A stretch of 64,000 bases of DNA from UBA4781 sp963674975 (lineage in GTDB: Bacteria > Chloroflexota > Anaerolineae > Anaerolineales > Anaerolineaceae). Each line of letters opens with the position of its first letter. Positions within the stretch are counted from its first letter, which is position 1. The position numbers and the translations under genes are program-made. Of the stretch, positions 43,212 through 51,997 are shown piece by piece. The DNA lies in contig OY771913.1 of assembly GCA_963674975.1 (NCBI GenBank), positions 558,001-622,000 on the forward strand. Reading direction: 5' to 3'. Below the pieces are notes generated by a model. That model was not told the DNA's origin, searched no databases, and worked only from the letters and a program-made list of their open reading frames with translations.

Positions 43212-44426
43212 ATGGTCACCCCTATTTTTATCTCCTATCAGAATTACTTTGGGACAAAATCTTCTTATTTTGTTGATTTCAACACATTACAATCCGATTT
43301 TCCCTTACACCGTCACAGTTTCATTGAACTAGAGTTGATCGTTGGTGGAATGGGGAAAAATATAATCAACGGTTTTCCATACAATCTCTCTGAAGGTTCT
43401 CTTAGCATGACCCTCCCCTGGCATGTGCATGAATTGATCATTAACAAGGAAAATCCACTTCAGATCCATAAATGTAATTTCGACGTTGAATTTTTGATCA
43501 ATAAAGACACTCCTTTAGGTGAATTGAATGATATTCTCACCCAAAGCATTCATCTTCCCCCGGTTACTAAATTAGATGAAAAATCATTTCAAAAAGTTAG
43601 GCGGCTTTTCACCGACCTGCAGGAAGAATATCGTGATACCAGGCAATGGAAAGATACACTGTTCGCGGTAAAAATTGCAGAAATCTTGATCTATTTCGAC
43701 CGCAATAGAAAGAACCTGAGTCAGAATAAAATCCAAGAGAATGCTGAAATCGACAACTTTAATATCTGGAAGGTAATTGAATACATCCATGCCAGCTTCA
43801 ATCAAGAAATTTCTATTCACGCTGTAGCCGATAAATTTCATTACAGTGAGAATCATTTAAATAAGCTGCTTAAAGATAATGTTGGACTCAATTTCTACGA
43901 CCTTCTTCAAGAGATAAGGGTAAGGAATGCAAGTACATTATTGATGTCATCTATAATTTCAATACAAGATGTTGCCAATATGGTCGGTTTCCACTCAAGG
44001 GATGGATTATATCGAGCATTTGAAAAAGTGAAAGGTATTTCACCCGAAAAATATCGCAAAACAGTTCTGGAAAGCGTACAAAGGTTGAATTATCAAAACA
44101 CTTATCCAATTCTGTATGCACAAATTATTTATTACCTCCATCTGCACTATAAAGAGGACATCACGTTGGCTGATCTGGCACAGGCATTTCATTACAATCG
44201 TACTTATTTCTGCAAAATTCTGCTTGAGAATGGAAAAAACTTTACCGATATGCTGCAGGAGATTCGCATCTATCATGCCTGCACTCAACTGCTTACTACA
44301 GATAATATGGTTAATGAAATTGGTTTCAATGTCGGATTCAGTTCTGTAAAAACTTTCTACCGTACATTTAAAAAGATCAAGGGAATTACTCCGGGTAAAT
44401 TCAGATTGGAGAATATGGCAGTTTAA
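43212..44426 (+). CDS. AraC family regulator with two HTH domains
   Basis: Probable activator of the divergent PTS/6-phospho-beta-glucosidase operon. The N-terminal region (residues about 15-90) is a cupin-like sensor with FPLHRHSFIELELIVGG and SLSMTLPWHVHELI. Then come two complete AraC-type double helix-turn-helix domains: residues about 190-285 (VIEYIHASFNQEISIHAVADKFHYSENHLNKLLKDNVG ... GLYRAFEKVKGISPEKYRKTV) and about 305-400 (YLHLHYKEDITLADLAQAFHYNRTYFCKIL ... TFYRTFKKIKGITPGKFR). The usual protein has one; length 404 instead of about 290 reflects the extra copy. AAAGGA precedes the ATG. The order of events (sensing a phospho-sugar) is inferred. Confidence 0.88.
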   Translation: MVTPIFISYQNYFGTKSSYFVDFNTLQSDFPLHRHSFIELELIVGGMGKNIINGFPYNLSEGSLSMTLPWHVHELIINKENPLQIHKCNFDVEFLINKDTPLGELNDILTQSIHLPPVTKLDEKSFQKVRRLFTDLQEEYRDTRQWKDTLFAVKIAEILIYFDRNRKNLSQNKIQENAEIDNFNIWKVIEYIHASFNQEISIHAVADKFHYSENHLNKLLKDNVGLNFYDLLQEIRVRNASTLLMSSIISIQDVANMVGFHSRDGLYRAFEKVKGISPEKYRKTVLESVQRLNYQNTYPILYAQIIYYLHLHYKEDITLADLAQAFHYNRTYFCKILLENGKNFTDMLQEIRIYHACTQLLTTDNMVNEIGFNVGFSSVKTFYRTFKKIKGITPGKFRLENMAV

Positions 44427-44467
44427 GATTAATTAGAAAACAGCTCTTTAGTTCTTGTTTTACTTTC

Positions 44468-44690
44468 TTCCATATTTCATCAAACATAGCTTCGGTCAAC
44501 CTGCCAGTTTACATATTCTGCCGGCTGGGATGATAGGATGCAAGCAGCCAGGTATCATCACCATTTTTACGCAAAAGCAGTATTTCTACCTTTCCACCTG
44601 TCGGTTTGCGGTCAAAGATGCGTACCGGAATGACACGTGTCTTGTTCACAACCAGAAGATCTCCGGGATACAGATATGTTCCCACATCAT
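44468..44690 (-). pseudogene. Chimeric remnant of udg (3' end) and queA (5' part)
   Basis: This 223-base stretch is colinear, without gaps, first with 48521-48605 (the end of the uracil-DNA glycosylase gene) and then with 49923-50067 (inside queA). By eye it differs at about a dozen positions, roughly 94 percent identical. The two sources join at AGCCAGG (44546-44552), which occurs at both breakpoints (48599-48605 and 49923-49929), so the copy lost 1324 bases between two seven-base repeats. Neither gene is functional here. The rest of the 512-base gap 44427-44938 shows no gene, only a small CCGAT/ATCGG hairpin near 44907. Confidence 0.9.
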
Positions 44691-44938
44691 AGTATTATCG
44701 ATTCATGTAAGAATTTTTTCCAAATAATTGAGATAATCATCCATTTTTTAATAAAAAAAATATTCCTATTCGAGACTGAACAGGACTTTTTTAGAATAAT
44801 ATTTAGCTTTTGACAAGTTGTTTTCTGAGCAGAATTCTAGAAACCGATTGGATTTGACTGCTTCCTCTTAATTTTTTAATCCACCAAATTTCTTACTTAC
44901 AGGATCCACCGATAAAAAAGATCGGAGTCTTTACCTCA

Positions 44939-46408
44939 TTATATTTTTATAGACGGATTAAATGATATAAAGCTTGAACCATTATAATTAAAAACAAAGT
45001 TGTTGAGAAAAACCTTTTTGCAGGCATTCACAACTTTTTTTTCATAAATCTGTCCGCTTTTTTCGTTGATCTCCTGAAGGGCTTTATCAATCCCAAGTGC
45101 AGGTCGATACGGGCGATGAGAAGACATGGCTTCCACAACATCCGCTACAGCAATGATCTTTGCTTCTATCATGATCTCCTCACCCTTCAATCCTCTCGGG
45201 TATCCAGAGCCATCGATCCTTTCATGGTGCTGGTAGATGATCTCAGCCAGCGGCCAGGGAAAATCCGTGTGCTTTAACAATTCGGCTCCAACGTAAGGAT
45301 GATTCTTGATCAGATTAAATTCCAGAGGACTTAAAACACCAGGTTTACTGAGAATTTCAGAGGGTATTTGAATTTTCCCCAGATCATGAATTTCTGCTGC
45401 CATTTCAATCGCCTTGATGACATTTTCCTTTAAATTCATTTCGTGCGCAATCTGTACTGCTAATTCTGCGACTCTTTTCTGGTGACCGCTTGTATATGGA
45501 TCACGTACTTCAATTGTTTTGGCGATCGTACGGATCGAATCTTCTATAGTTCGGTTCACATGTTCGTAAGATTTATTCAGGTTTTCATGGACGATCTGCA
45601 GATCAGATAGAGTTTTATTAATACGTTTTTCGGCGATCTTCCTTTCGGTGATATCACGCATGATGTAGGTATAAAAATATCTTCCAGAATCTTTCCACTT
45701 CGAGATTGAGACCTCAATTGGAATTTCTGATCCATTTTTTGCCAGGCTGCTTACTTCTTGAGATGCTCCTGAAGTTAACATTTCTACGATGGCAATTTTA
45801 AATAGATCCGGTTTTAATTCAGGTCCTTGAGATTTTCGGAAAATGATACTGGAAATATGATTATTTAAAACCTCGTCTTTTGTAAAACCAAAAATCTTCT
45901 GCGCAGCCAGGTTCCAGGTAACGATCTTATAATCTTCATCGGTACAGACAATAGCATCAGAAGCCAGATCGGTTATAGAACGATTCCTTTCTTCACTAGC
46001 GCGAAGTTCTTCCACAATTCGAAATCGCTCAATAGAATAATTAATGGCACGAGAAAGATTTGTAAAATCTAATCTTCCTTTAATTAAATAATCCTGAGCC
46101 CCGAGCCTAACCGCATCAAGTCCAACTCTTTCATTATCAAGCCCTGTTAATACAATGATCGGTAACTTGGAGAAATTTGTCGTTACTGAATTTAATGTAT
46201 CTAAACCAAAACTATCAGGAAGACTGAGATCAACAAGAATAATATCAAATTCATTATTCGAAAGATAATCTAATCCTTTTTTAAGCTTTTCTACCCATGT
46301 TACCTTATATTCAACCAGTGTTGATTCTGATAACATCTCTCTGATCAGACGCGCATCTCCAGGGTTATCTTCAATCATTAATAAATTAATTGAATCTTTT
46401 ATTTCCAA
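44939..46408 (-). CDS. Response regulator with PAS and HD-GYP domains
   Basis: Probable cyclic-di-GMP phosphodiesterase controlled by phosphorylation. The 489-residue protein has a receiver domain (residues about 8-125; DIILVDLSLPDSFGLD with the phospho-acceptor Asp, IIVLTGLD, QDYLIKG), a PAS domain (about 140-265), a short coiled coil, and an HD-GYP domain (about 290-460) with AAEIHDLGKIQIP (HD pair), KNHPYVGAELL, HHERIDGSGYPRGLKG (the GYP signature) and ADVVEAMSSHRPYRP. All catalytic landmarks appear intact. It is the last of three regulator genes on this strand, 161 bases after the single-domain regulator. Confidence 0.9.
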   Translation of the reverse strand: MEIKDSINLLMIEDNPGDARLIREMLSESTLVEYKVTWVEKLKKGLDYLSNNEFDIILVDLSLPDSFGLDTLNSVTTNFSKLPIIVLTGLDNERVGLDAVRLGAQDYLIKGRLDFTNLSRAINYSIERFRIVEELRASEERNRSITDLASDAIVCTDEDYKIVTWNLAAQKIFGFTKDEVLNNHISSIIFRKSQGPELKPDLFKIAIVEMLTSGASQEVSSLAKNGSEIPIEVSISKWKDSGRYFYTYIMRDITERKIAEKRINKTLSDLQIVHENLNKSYEHVNRTIEDSIRTIAKTIEVRDPYTSGHQKRVAELAVQIAHEMNLKENVIKAIEMAAEIHDLGKIQIPSEILSKPGVLSPLEFNLIKNHPYVGAELLKHTDFPWPLAEIIYQHHERIDGSGYPRGLKGEEIMIEAKIIAVADVVEAMSSHRPYRPALGIDKALQEINEKSGQIYEKKVVNACKKVFLNNFVFNYNGSSFISFNPSIKI

Positions 46409-46569
46409 AGTACTTCCTCACCTTTAAATTACTTTTTATTTGTAAAAAAACTTATAAAAAGCTAGAAGGTTCATATAAACCCATCTTCAATGGTGTGATC
46501 TCGCAAATTTAGTCTTTGAACAACTTCCTAGACTCTTAGGAAAGAGGTTTTATATTTTTTCCTCTTCTT

Positions 46570-47040
46570 CTATATCTTTGGCAGCTTAACGATTGTCATC
46601 CAGAATTCTTCTATAGATTTGATCACCGTATAGAACTGTTCGAAATCCACTGGTTTTGTGATGTAGCAATTTGCATGTAGATCATATGTTTTTAAAATAT
46701 CAGATTCACTATTGGAAGTGGTGAGGATGACAATCGGAATTCTCTTCAAACTATCATCACTCTTGATCTCTGCCAATAACTCCCTTCCATCTTTCTTGGG
46801 AAGGTTGAGGTCCAATAGTATTAGATCTGGACGAACTGCATCTTTAAATTGATTCGTCTTGTGAAGAAAATCCATCGCTTCTACGCCATCTTTCGCCACA
46901 CTTAGATTATTCTTTACCTTGGCTTCTTTAAGCGCTTCTATCGTCAGGCGAACATCCCCAGGACTATCTTCTACTAAAAGGATCTCGATCGGTTTTCCAT
47001 AATCTGTATCTGTCATCTCTTCTTCCTCGCTTTCATTCAC
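46570..47040 (-). CDS. Single-domain response regulator
   Basis: A 156-residue receiver-only protein of the Rcp1 type: ILLVEDSPGDVRLTIEALKEA, the acceptor aspartate in PDLILLDLNLPKKDGRELL, IVILTTSNSESDI and CYITKPVDFEQFYTVIKSIEEFW. Without an output domain it probably relays phosphate or binds a partner protein. It starts five bases after the histidine kinase gene, which is thus its likely phosphodonor. Confidence 0.93.
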   Translation of the reverse strand: MNESEEEEMTDTDYGKPIEILLVEDSPGDVRLTIEALKEAKVKNNLSVAKDGVEAMDFLHKTNQFKDAVRPDLILLDLNLPKKDGRELLAEIKSDDSLKRIPIVILTTSNSESDILKTYDLHANCYITKPVDFEQFYTVIKSIEEFWMTIVKLPKI

Positions 47041-47045
47041 TTTTT

Positions 47046-48161
47046 TTATGCCGGAAAAGTGAAGTAAAACGTTGTCCCTTCTCCGGGTTTAGAATCCAAC
47101 CAAATTTTTCCACCGTGTCTTTCGACAATACGTTTGCATATTGCTAACCCAATACCGGTACCGGGATATTCCTCCTTCGTATGAAGTCTTTGAAAAATGA
47201 CAAAAATCCTTTCAAAGTACTCTGGTGCTATCCCAATCCCATCATCAGAAATTGAAAACTCCCAAAACTTCGCATCTTTCTTCTGAACGCTGATTTGAAT
47301 AACTGGCTTTTCATTCTTCTTGTGAAATTTGATCGCGTTTCCGATCAGATTTTGAAAAAGCTGTACAACTTGCTCCTCATCAGCTTTGATTTCAGGCAGT
47401 TCTTCGATAGTAATCTGCGCTCCGCTTTCTTCGATGATCGGATTCAAATTTCTTAAAATCCGGCGAAGAATTCCATTCATATCTGTTAATTCAAACGGTT
47501 TTCCACGCGATTCAACCCGAGAGTAATCCAGTAGATCATTGATAAGTACTTTCATCCGCTCAGCACCATCGATTGCATAATCCATAAATTCTCTGGCATC
47601 TCCATCCAATCGATCCCCATACCGCCTTTCCAGCAGCTGAAGATAGCTTCCAACCATGCGGAGTGGTTCTTGAAGATCATGAGAGGCTACATAGGCAAAT
47701 CGCTGTAATTCTTCGTTGCTCTCCATTAATTCTTTTTGTGCTTTTTTTAAATCGCTGATATCCTGCACCATCACGATCTGTTGAAGGGGTTTTCCATTTT
47801 CATCCGTAATGATCGAAACACTCTGCAAAACCCAAACGATGGAACCATTTTTATGAATATATCTTTTTTCATAGACATAGTTCACGGGTTTTCCCCCATG
47901 ATTCTCTTCAACATAATTATGATATAAGCCCACATCCTCAGCATGAGTGATTTTGCTCAGATTCTTGAACTGCATCAATTCATCTTCACTGTACCCCACT
48001 AAATCGCAATACTTTTGATTAATACGAATAAAATTGTCATCAAGAGTCTTAATCAGTATTCCTACGCCTGCCTGCTCGAAAAAAGCATCCAAAATGAAAT
48101 GATTTTCATTAGAGTCATCGAAGGTTTTTCTTGTTGTCATACTATTCTTTGCATCATCCAT
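47046..48161 (-). CDS. PAS-domain sensor histidine kinase
   Basis: A 371-residue soluble kinase. PAS/PAC domain (residues about 20-140; FEQAGVGILIKTLDDNFIRINQKYCDLVGYSEDEL, then YEKRYIHKNGSIVWVLQSVS), a dimerisation/phosphoacceptor domain with the H-box FAYVASHDLQEPLRMVGSYLQLL, and an HATPase domain with N-box LIGNAIKFHKK, G1 ISDDGIGI, F-box and G2 GTGIGLAICKRIVERHGG. No membrane segment, so it senses an internal signal. It heads the kinase/regulator/HD-GYP cassette; the 325-base AT-rich gap upstream (48162-48486) presumably carries the promoter. Confidence 0.92.
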   Translation of the reverse strand: MDDAKNSMTTRKTFDDSNENHFILDAFFEQAGVGILIKTLDDNFIRINQKYCDLVGYSEDELMQFKNLSKITHAEDVGLYHNYVEENHGGKPVNYVYEKRYIHKNGSIVWVLQSVSIITDENGKPLQQIVMVQDISDLKKAQKELMESNEELQRFAYVASHDLQEPLRMVGSYLQLLERRYGDRLDGDAREFMDYAIDGAERMKVLINDLLDYSRVESRGKPFELTDMNGILRRILRNLNPIIEESGAQITIEELPEIKADEEQVVQLFQNLIGNAIKFHKKNEKPVIQISVQKKDAKFWEFSISDDGIGIAPEYFERIFVIFQRLHTKEEYPGTGIGLAICKRIVERHGGKIWLDSKPGEGTTFYFTFPA

Positions 48162-48257
48162 TTCTTATTTTCTCTTATTGATTTATGTAAAACCTTTTTT
48201 TTGAATAAAAATTTCTATTTATATGTTCTCGTTCTTAATAATTCTTTTATATAAACA

Positions 48258-48290
48258 AAAAAGAATTCCAATAAATTAGAATTCTTTCTA
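48258..48290 (-). terminator. Terminator of the ruvB-queA-udg operon
   Basis: Stem AAAGAATTC / GAATTCTTT with a ten-base loop; on the minus strand it is followed by a T-rich stretch. It lies about 200 bases after the udg stop. The gap 48162-48486 otherwise contains only AT-rich sequence and a TCTGAT/ATCAGA hairpin (48316-48331). Confidence 0.6.
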
Positions 48291-48486
48291 CCCACATCAA
48301 TTAAGTAAAATTATCTGATTCTCATCAGAGAATAAAATTGAACCAGAAATGTCTACATGTAATAAATAATTATTAATAAAAAAATTTGCCATTAAATCTC
48401 AATAATAAAATTTTTATGTACTTTGATGGTACAAATCTTTATTTCATTCTATCATTCTTTTTTAAATTTATTATATTTAAACCGCA

Positions 48487-49176
48487 TCATACTAGAGGTT
48501 TTATTTTCTCCTGAGTCATTTTCCATATTTCATCGAACATGGCTTCGGTCAACCTGCCGGTTTGCGTATTCTGACGGCTGGGATGATAGGATGCCAACAG
48601 CCAGGGTAATCCGCTGAACTGATAAAAAGCACCATGTGCGAATTTTAGTTTTTCCTGAAAAACATAGTCATAATGGGTTTGATAGATCCGCAGTAGATTT
48701 GTAAAGGCAATGCTGCCTAAAGCGACAAAACCCTGTAGATCCTTGAGCAGACGGATCTCCTGTTCCAGATACGGCAGACAGTTGGCAATTTCCTCACCGG
48801 TCGGTTTATTCTGAGGTGGAGCACAGCGCCCTACTGCCGTTATGTAAATATCATTCAGCCGCAGTCCATCTCCTCGTCGTTCGGCAGCAGGTTGACTGCA
48901 GAAACCTGCCCGAAATAATGCCGGATATAGAAAATCTCCCGAAGCATCCCCGGTGAACATGCGTCCGGTGCGGTTTGAACCATGCGCTCCCGGAGCCAGC
49001 CCCACGATCATGACACGCGCATGTTGATCTCCAAAGCCAGGTACCGGCTTTCCCCAGTAATCCCAATCGCGAAATGCAGCCCGCTTCTCTCTGGCAACCT
49101 GCTCGCGCCATGCCACCAATCGCGGACATTTCCGGCAGGCAATCAACTCTTGTTCATGTGTTTTCCAATCCATCAT
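48487..49176 (-). CDS. Uracil-DNA glycosylase, family 5 (UdgB-like)
   Basis: Removes uracil (and in this family also hypoxanthine) from DNA. The 229-residue protein has a Cys pair near the start (CRKCP) and others (FCSQP, RCAPPQNKP) that can hold an iron-sulfur cluster, the active-site loop VMIVGLAPGAHGSNRTGRMFTGDASGDFLY, LNDIYITAVGRC and the DNA-loop motif LLASYHPSRQNTQTG. These match UdgB, not the Asn-motif family 4. I start at ATG 49176, one base after the queA stop; the longer frame to 49272 would overlap queA. A partial copy of its 3' end lies at 44468. Confidence 0.88.
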   Translation of the reverse strand: MMDWKTHEQELIACRKCPRLVAWREQVAREKRAAFRDWDYWGKPVPGFGDQHARVMIVGLAPGAHGSNRTGRMFTGDASGDFLYPALFRAGFCSQPAAERRGDGLRLNDIYITAVGRCAPPQNKPTGEEIANCLPYLEQEIRLLKDLQGFVALGSIAFTNLLRIYQTHYDYVFQEKLKFAHGAFYQFSGLPWLLASYHPSRQNTQTGRLTEAMFDEIWKMTQEKIKPLV

Positions 49177-49177
49177 T

Positions 49178-50197
49178 TCACCGAATGAACATCGCATCGC
49201 CAAAGGAATAGAAGCGGTAGTGTTCCTGCTTGGCAACTTCATAGGCACCACGGATATTATCCCATCCTGCAAAGGCGCTCACCAGCATGATAAGTGTAGA
49301 CTTCGGCAAATGGAAATTGGTGATCATGGCATCAACCACGCGGAATTGATATCCCGGCAAGATGAATAAGTCAGTCATTCCTTCGTACGGTCGCAGAATC
49401 TCTGTCTTTGAAGCTCCTCGTGCGGCAGACTCCAGAGTGCGCACCGTGGTAGTTCCAACCGCGATCACCCGCCCACCTCTATATTTGACTGCCCGGATCT
49501 TCTCAACCACTTCCTCACTCACCTGGCACCATTCACGGTGTATATGATGATCTTCCACGTTTTCCTCATTTACAGGTGCAAAAGTGTCCAATCCTACATG
49601 CAGCAGCACTTCCGTAAAGCCAATGCCGCTGTTTTTCAGTCGTTGTATCAGATCTTCTGTGAAATGCAGTCCTGCCGTTGGGGCAGCCGCAGAACCGGAT
49701 ATTTTGCTGTAAATTGTTTGATAGCGTTCGGGATCATGTAGTTTTTCATGGATGTAAGGTGGTAGAGGAGTGTTTCCAATAGAAGGTAAAAACATCTCCA
49801 CCGGCTGGTCAAAGCGGATGGTGCGGTTGGCACCGTCTTCTTCAGCCAGAATTTCCACCCGGGGACCGTCTTCAATTGTCAATTGCATACCAGCTTTCAG
49901 GTGTTTTCCACCCAGCATTGCCAGCCAGGTATTATCACCATTTTTACGCAAAAGCAGAATTTCTACCTTTCCACCTGTCGGTTTGCGGGCAAAGATGCGT
50001 GCCGGAATGACACGCGTCTTGTTCACAACCAGAAGATCTCCGGGATACAGATATGTTCCCACATCATGGAAAATTGAATGGGTAATGGAACCATCTGCTC
50101 TTGAAAGCACCAGCAGCTTCGAAGAATCGCGGGGTTCTAATGGGGTTTGTGCAATAAACTCCGGCGGGAGGTCATAATCAAAATCAATAGTTTTCAC
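49178..50197 (-). CDS. queA: S-adenosylmethionine:tRNA ribosyltransferase-isomerase
   Basis: Adds the epoxycyclopentanediol ring precursor to tRNA in queuosine synthesis using SAM. Hallmarks: FDYDLPPEFIAQTPLEPRDSSKLLVLSR at the start, VNKTRVIPARIFARKPTGGKVEILLL, SAAAPTAGLHFTEDLIQRL, LHVGLDTFAPV, VGTTTVRTLES and TDLFILPGYQF. 339 residues is standard. It begins at GTG inside the ruvB stop (GTGA, four-base overlap). ruvB-queA neighbours are a common bacterial arrangement. Part of its 5' region is duplicated in the remnant at 44546-44690. Confidence 0.96.
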   Translation of the reverse strand: MKTIDFDYDLPPEFIAQTPLEPRDSSKLLVLSRADGSITHSIFHDVGTYLYPGDLLVVNKTRVIPARIFARKPTGGKVEILLLRKNGDNTWLAMLGGKHLKAGMQLTIEDGPRVEILAEEDGANRTIRFDQPVEMFLPSIGNTPLPPYIHEKLHDPERYQTIYSKISGSAAAPTAGLHFTEDLIQRLKNSGIGFTEVLLHVGLDTFAPVNEENVEDHHIHREWCQVSEEVVEKIRAVKYRGGRVIAVGTTTVRTLESAARGASKTEILRPYEGMTDLFILPGYQFRVVDAMITNFHLPKSTLIMLVSAFAGWDNIRGAYEVAKQEHYRFYSFGDAMFIR

Positions 50198-51234
50198 GAT
50201 GCAAGTAAACTCGGTTGAGAAGGATTTTCGGAATCGTCAAAAGTATATCCCAGATGTTCATAAGCCTGTTTGGTAGCTGTTCTACCTTGAGGTGTACGGC
50301 TGAGAAATCCAATCTGCAACAGATATGGTTCCACCACATCCATGATAGTATCGGCTTCTTCGCTGATCGAAGCAGCAATAGTGCTCAACCCGACCGGTCC
50401 GCCGTTATATTTGCGGATTATGGTGCTCAACATCATACGGTCGATTTCATCTAAACCCAATTCATCGATACTCAGCAGTTTCATTGCCTCGATGGCAGCT
50501 GCCTGGTTGATAGTGCCTTCTGCCCGCACCTGGGCATAATCACGTACCCGTCGAAGCAGGCGCAGCGCCACACGGGGTGTTCCGCGCGAACGTCTGGCAA
50601 TTTCTTCCACTCCCTCTTCTTCCGCTTGAATATTTAAATTCTCGGCAGCATTCAAGATGATACGTTTAAGAGCATTCTGTGAGTAATAATCCAGGCGGTA
50701 GATGGCGCCGAAACGCGTGCGCAGCGGGGAGCTTACCAGCGCCAATCGGGTGGTAGCACCGATTACAGTAAAACGCGGCAGGGGCAAACGGATCGATCGT
50801 GCCGATGGTCCTTTGCCGATGACAATATCAAGAGCAAAATCTTCCATTGCCGGGTACAGCACTTCTTCCACTGCCTTTCCCAGACGATGAATCTCATCAA
50901 TAAAAAGAATATCGCCACTGCTCAGATTTGAAAGGATCGCAGCCAGATCACCCGGGCGTTCAATGGCAGGACCGGATGAAACTTTAATGTTCACCCGCAT
51001 CTCGTTTGCCAGCACATGCGCCAGGGTCGTTTTTCCCAGCCCTGGAGGTCCATAGAAAAGCACATGATCCAGAGCATCTTTACGCTGTTGGGCAGCTTCG
51101 ATCAGGATCTGCAAATTTTCGATGATCTGTCTCTGCCCGATCATATCTTTAAGAAACTTCGGGCGCAGAGCATTATCAAGCTGTTCACCATCATTCGATT
51201 GCGGATCAACAATTCGGCGTTCTTCTTTGTCCAT
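50194..51234 (-). CDS. ruvB: Holliday junction branch-migration helicase RuvB
   Basis: AAA+ motor of the RuvAB complex in homologous recombination. Walker A FYGPPGLGKTTLAHVLA, Walker B DILFIDEIHRLGKAVEE, sensor and arginine-finger region VIGATTRLALVSSPLRTRFG, and the C-terminal winged helix (EADTIMDVVEPYLLQIGFLSRTPQGR) are all present. From ATG 51234 the protein is 346 residues. A minus-strand TATAAT at 51242-51247 ends eight bases before this ATG and no ribosome-binding site is visible, so the transcript is likely leaderless. First gene of the ruvB-queA-udg operon. Confidence 0.95.
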   Translation of the reverse strand: MDKEERRIVDPQSNDGEQLDNALRPKFLKDMIGQRQIIENLQILIEAAQQRKDALDHVLFYGPPGLGKTTLAHVLANEMRVNIKVSSGPAIERPGDLAAILSNLSSGDILFIDEIHRLGKAVEEVLYPAMEDFALDIVIGKGPSARSIRLPLPRFTVIGATTRLALVSSPLRTRFGAIYRLDYYSQNALKRIILNAAENLNIQAEEEGVEEIARRSRGTPRVALRLLRRVRDYAQVRAEGTINQAAAIEAMKLLSIDELGLDEIDRMMLSTIIRKYNGGPVGLSTIAASISEEADTIMDVVEPYLLQIGFLSRTPQGRTATKQAYEHLGYTFDDSENPSQPSLLAS

Positions 51235-51241
51235 AAAAAAG

Positions 51242-51277
51242 ATTATACCTTTAGATATAAACCAGTTTCTGTTATTA
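51242..51277. promoter_or_regulatory. Divergent promoter region of ruvB and upp
   Basis: Minus strand: TATAAT at 51242-51247 directly before ruvB. Plus strand: TTTAGA (51250-51255), 17 bases, TATTAT (51273-51278) before upp. The two -10 elements lie about 30 bases apart, so the polymerases would compete for the site. Confidence 0.4.
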
Positions 51278-51316
51278 TATAGGTTTGTAGGAAATAATTC
51301 TAATGGAGATTGGCTT

Positions 51317-51943
51317 ATGGAAAATGTTTTTGTTTCAAACCATCCCCTCATCTGTCACAAAGTGGCTAAACTGCGCAGCAAGTCAACCGAGCCCAAAAAA
51401 TTTCGCGAATTGGTCCGCGAAATCGCCGGTTTGCTGACCTACGAAGCCACACAGGACCTTGAGGTGGATCCAATGGAGGTAGAAACCCCACTGGAGAGGA
51501 TGCAGGGGGTAACCCTGAAAGAAAAGATCGGACTTGTTCCCATATTACGGGCGGGGCTGGGGATGGTAGAAGGAGTATGGGAGCTGATGCCTTCTGCTGA
51601 AGTATGGCATATCGGTTTATACCGTGATGAAAAGACCCTGAAACCTGTTGAATATTACAACAAACTGCCCGTAGAACCACGTGTTTCAGTCTGCATGATC
51701 CTTGATCCGATGCTCGCCACCGGCGGTTCCGCAACCGCAACCATCGATCTGCTTAAGAATTGGGGAGTGAAGCGTATTAAATTTGTGGGCATCATCGGTG
51801 CGCCGGAAGGCATCGAACTGCTGCACAAAGATCATCCTGACGTGCCCGTTTATCTGGCAGCCATCGACCGTCAATTAAACGAGCATGGTTATATCTTGCC
51901 TGGTTTGGGTGATGCGGGCGACCGCCAATTCGGTACCGGATAA
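51317..51943 (+). CDS. upp: Uracil phosphoribosyltransferase
   Basis: Salvage enzyme making UMP from uracil and PRPP. The protein (208 residues from ATG 51317) has VSNHPLICHKVAKLRSKSTEPKKFREL at the start, LVPILRAGLGMVEGV, the PRPP-binding motif VCMILDPMLATGGSATATI and the uracil-binding end GYILPGLGDAGDRQFGT. The start is set by TGGAGAT eight bases upstream; the frame remains open further up into the ruvB promoter region but that part has no site. Terminated by a strong hairpin shared with tpiA. Confidence 0.96.
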   Translation: MENVFVSNHPLICHKVAKLRSKSTEPKKFRELVREIAGLLTYEATQDLEVDPMEVETPLERMQGVTLKEKIGLVPILRAGLGMVEGVWELMPSAEVWHIGLYRDEKTLKPVEYYNKLPVEPRVSVCMILDPMLATGGSATATIDLLKNWGVKRIKFVGIIGAPEGIELLHKDHPDVPVYLAAIDRQLNEHGYILPGLGDAGDRQFGTG

Positions 51944-51976
51944 AAAAACGGCTGATTAATTTCTCAGCCGTTTTTT
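51942..51976. terminator. Terminator between upp and tpiA
   Basis: Stem AAAAAACGGCTGA / TCAGCCGTTTTTT with an eight-base loop; strong for plus strand and equally good in reverse for tpiA. Confidence 0.9.
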
Positions 51977-51997
51977 CTTTGTAATCTGGAAAAAGAT

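Noticed and set aside
44455..44727. 90-codon plus-strand frame
   Set aside because: It is antisense to the udg/queA remnant and has no independent support.
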